A stretch of DNA of 64,000 nt from Pelosinus sp. Its GTDB lineage: Bacteria > Bacillota > Negativicutes > DSM-13327. The notes below the pieces were generated by a model that was given only the letters and a program-made list of their open reading frames with translations, made no database searches and was not told where the DNA came from. The translations under genes were made by a program, and so were the position numbers. Every line of letters begins with the position of its first letter. Within the stretch, counting starts at the first letter, position 1. Positions 62,885 through 64,000 of the stretch are shown one piece after another. The stretch lies in NCBI GenBank assembly GCA_029239675.1, contig JARBUM010000006.1, positions 79,671 through 143,670 of the forward strand. The letters run 5' to 3'.

Positions 62885-63324
62885 GATGTACACCTCCCTT
62901 CCCCGAAATATGCGACCAATTCATCCATTCCTTCTCCTGTACGAGAAGAGACAAAGAAAATTGGTTCTTTTACGCCCACTTGCATTAAGCGAGCCTTGGC
63001 CTTATCTCGATCAATTCCAGGAACATCGATTTTTGTTACCACACCGATAACAGGACGAGAAAACATACCGGCAAACCCAGGAGGAAGAGTTACTTTCAAA
63101 TCCGTTGCATCCTGCACAACAACGACAACAGATGCTTGGGTAGCTGTTACCATCAATGCTGAATAGAAACGTGGTATTTGTGCGTATTCTCCGGGTGTGT
63201 CAATGGCTCCATCGGAAAACTGGATACTCTGGGTTTTTTCGGCGGTTCGGCAGTTGTTCTGCAGCGTATGAATTAGAGATGTCTTTCCTGCTCCTACGGC
63301 CCCAACTAGCATTACTTTCTTCAT
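62881..63324 (-). CDS. pduV: PduV/EutP-family GTPase
   Basis: 147 aa. Small P-loop GTPase with G1 [15 protein letters not shown]3-like [10 protein letters not shown] and G4 VTKIDVPG. PduV is linked to microcompartment positioning in Salmonella; EutP may have acetate-kinase activity. The stop overlaps the pduA start by four bases; no strong ribosome binding site precedes its ATG, so it may depend on translation of pduU. Confidence 0.9.
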   Translation of the reverse strand: MKKVMLVGAVGAGKTSLIHTLQNNCRTAEKTQSIQFSDGAIDTPGEYAQIPRFYSALMVTATQASVVVVVQDATDLKVTLPPGFAGMFSRPVIGVVTKIDVPGIDRDKAKARLMQVGVKEPIFFVSSRTGEGMDELVAYFGEGRCTS

Positions 63325-63325
63325 G

Positions 63326-63667
63326 TTATGACTTTGTTTGCTTTGGTCCAGTAAAGCCTAAACTATTAACTAGAAGATTAGTAACCTGCCGCAGAGCCGC
63401 TTCTACATTAGATACTGTGCCTACTAATACCACCGACCCAGTAAAACGATCCATGAAACCAATTTGCACAGCCGCTGCTTTGGTAGCCACATCCGCTGCA
63501 ATGATTGCTGCTTCACTAGGAGTAATGGTTAAAATTCCGATTGCCGAAGTAGTTTCTAGCCCTAGCTTGTCACATAACTCCTTTTTAGGATTTGCTATGA
63601 GGTGCGCTAATGTCACCTGCTTACCTGGTACGTATTCTTGAACTACCCTTGGTTTTTCTGCCGTCAT
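63326..63667 (-). CDS. pduU: Microcompartment shell protein PduU/EutS type
   Basis: 113 aa, circularly permuted BMC domain. [20 protein letters not shown] at the start forms the small beta-barrel cap seen in PduU and Eut[20 protein letters not shown] is the BMC core. Here it is the first gene of the operon instead of near the end as in Salmonella. ATG at 63667 with GAGGG six bases upstream; an earlier ATG lies at 63682. Confidence 0.93.
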   Translation of the reverse strand: MTAEKPRVVQEYVPGKQVTLAHLIANPKKELCDKLGLETTSAIGILTITPSEAAIIAADVATKAAAVQIGFMDRFTGSVVLVGTVSNVEAALRQVTNLLVNSLGFTGPKQTKS

Positions 63668-63682
63668 ACCATTCCCTCGCAT

Positions 63683-64000
63683 TCCTCACACTAGTTTGAC
63701 AATTATAAATATTTCTCATTTTTACTTTTTCACCTTGCATATTTATTGCTTAGCCACTGGACATAATTGCTCTATCTCAATTATCCATAATTGGTATACA
63801 TTAAACTACTGTTTTATATAGGATTTTTTTGTTTTACACCTTCAATGTTTTTACCACAAAAGCAAAAAAGGACTGCTTTCCAGCAGTCCTTTAGCATTCC
63901 AATTTCTCCATTTTTCAGATTTCATTATCCTACGTTGCATTTTGCTTTGTTATAGAATTTTTTTGCAACTTTTTCTTATATCTATCTTAGCACTTCACTC
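63683..64000 (-). promoter_or_regulatory. Upstream region of the Pdu operon
   Basis: No gene in these 318 bases. A terminator (GGACTGCT-TTCC-AGCAGTCC, 63870-63889, with six T on the minus strand) may end an upstream gene outside the window or act as an attenuator. A 16-base palindrome CAATTAT-CC-ATAATTG lies at 63778-63793. A possible promoter on the minus strand is TTGAAG (63845-63840) with TATATA (63820-63815), but the 19-base spacer is poor. No cobalamin riboswitch or ANTAR-type paired hexaloops recognised. Confidence 0.4.

Noticed and set aside
63156..63641. 161-codon open frame on the plus strand
   Set aside because: Antisense to pduV and pduU, both clear; no supporting signal.
63683..64000. 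Cobalamin riboswitch or EutV/ANTAR target before the Pdu operon
   Set aside because: No B12-box or paired hexaloop hairpins with the expected loop bases; the one hairpin has a four-base TTCC/GGAA loop and looks like a terminator.

Overview
The window looks like chromosome of a Gram-negative-type (diderm) Firmicute, most likely a Negativicute of the Sporomusaceae kind such as Pelosinus or Sporomusa. The call is an inference from mixed signals. AT-rich DNA, strong AGGAGG ribosome binding sites, a CIRCE heat-shock operator and Clostridium-like gene sets (CysDN with an AprBA-type APS reductase, FosX, RsgA) point to Firmicutes. An RND efflux pump and a small exported beta-barrel protein ending in Phe point to an outer membrane. 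No rRNA, tRNA, CRISPR array, insertion sequence or phage gene was seen.

Layout. 1-3.7 kb: an ECF sigma factor with its membrane anti-sigma factor, then a CoA-disulfide-reductase-like flavoprotein with a rhodanese domain. 3.7-6.8 kb: an arsenic cluster arsR, arsD, arsA, each preceded by a copy of the same palindrome; no ArsB/Acr3 permease is present. 6.8-9.5 kb: a radical SAM/SPASM maturase, a DUF190 protein and two small unknown proteins. 9.5-14.4 kb: a TetR-controlled RND pump with two matching operators. 14.5-24.9 kb: SDR plus HxlR regulator, GlpK, RsgA with an unusual leader, two L,D-transpeptidases around a YD-repeat protein, two GNATs, ComB and a LysR regulator. 25-30.5 kb: a membrane PAS histidine kinase, a fusion of an acyltransferase with a cyclic-nucleotide-binding-like domain, and HtpG under CIRCE. 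30.5-40.8 kb: assorted metabolic genes, including a FabF gene whose frame is broken exactly at an A AAA AAG slippery heptamer, FosX, an outer-membrane protein, and a Ca/Na-exchanger-type transporter behind a yybP-ykoY-like (Mn) riboswitch.

40.9-48.4 kb is a sulfur assimilation operon read leftward (ssuA-ssuB-ssuC-aprA-aprB-cysD-cysN): uptake of sulfonate or sulfate, activation to APS by CysDN, reduction by an AprBA-type enzyme. Two copies of one hairpin-terminator element flank it, one in the leader and one just after cysN.

49.7-63.7 kb is a leftward propanediol-utilisation microcompartment operon: pduU-pduV-pduA-pduB-pduCDE-pduGH-pduK-pduA/J-pduL-flavoprotein-pduO-pduP-pduS-pduT. Diol dehydratase (PduCDE) makes propionaldehyde inside the shell, PduGH reactivates it, PduO makes adenosylcobalamin, PduP and PduL turn the aldehyde into propionyl-CoA and propionyl-phosphate, and PduS/PduT are likely to pass electrons across the shell. 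The locus has no recognisable vertex protein (PduN/EutN), PduM, alcohol dehydrogenase PduQ or kinase PduW, and a flavoprotein sits where pduM-pduN would be expected.

Many starts given here are shorter than the longest open frame because a good ribosome binding site lies inside the longer frame. The best leads for new biology are the paired sulfur-operon RNA elements, the fabF slippery site, the rsgA leader, the acyltransferase-CNB fusion, the dispersed structured repeats and the incomplete Pdu locus.
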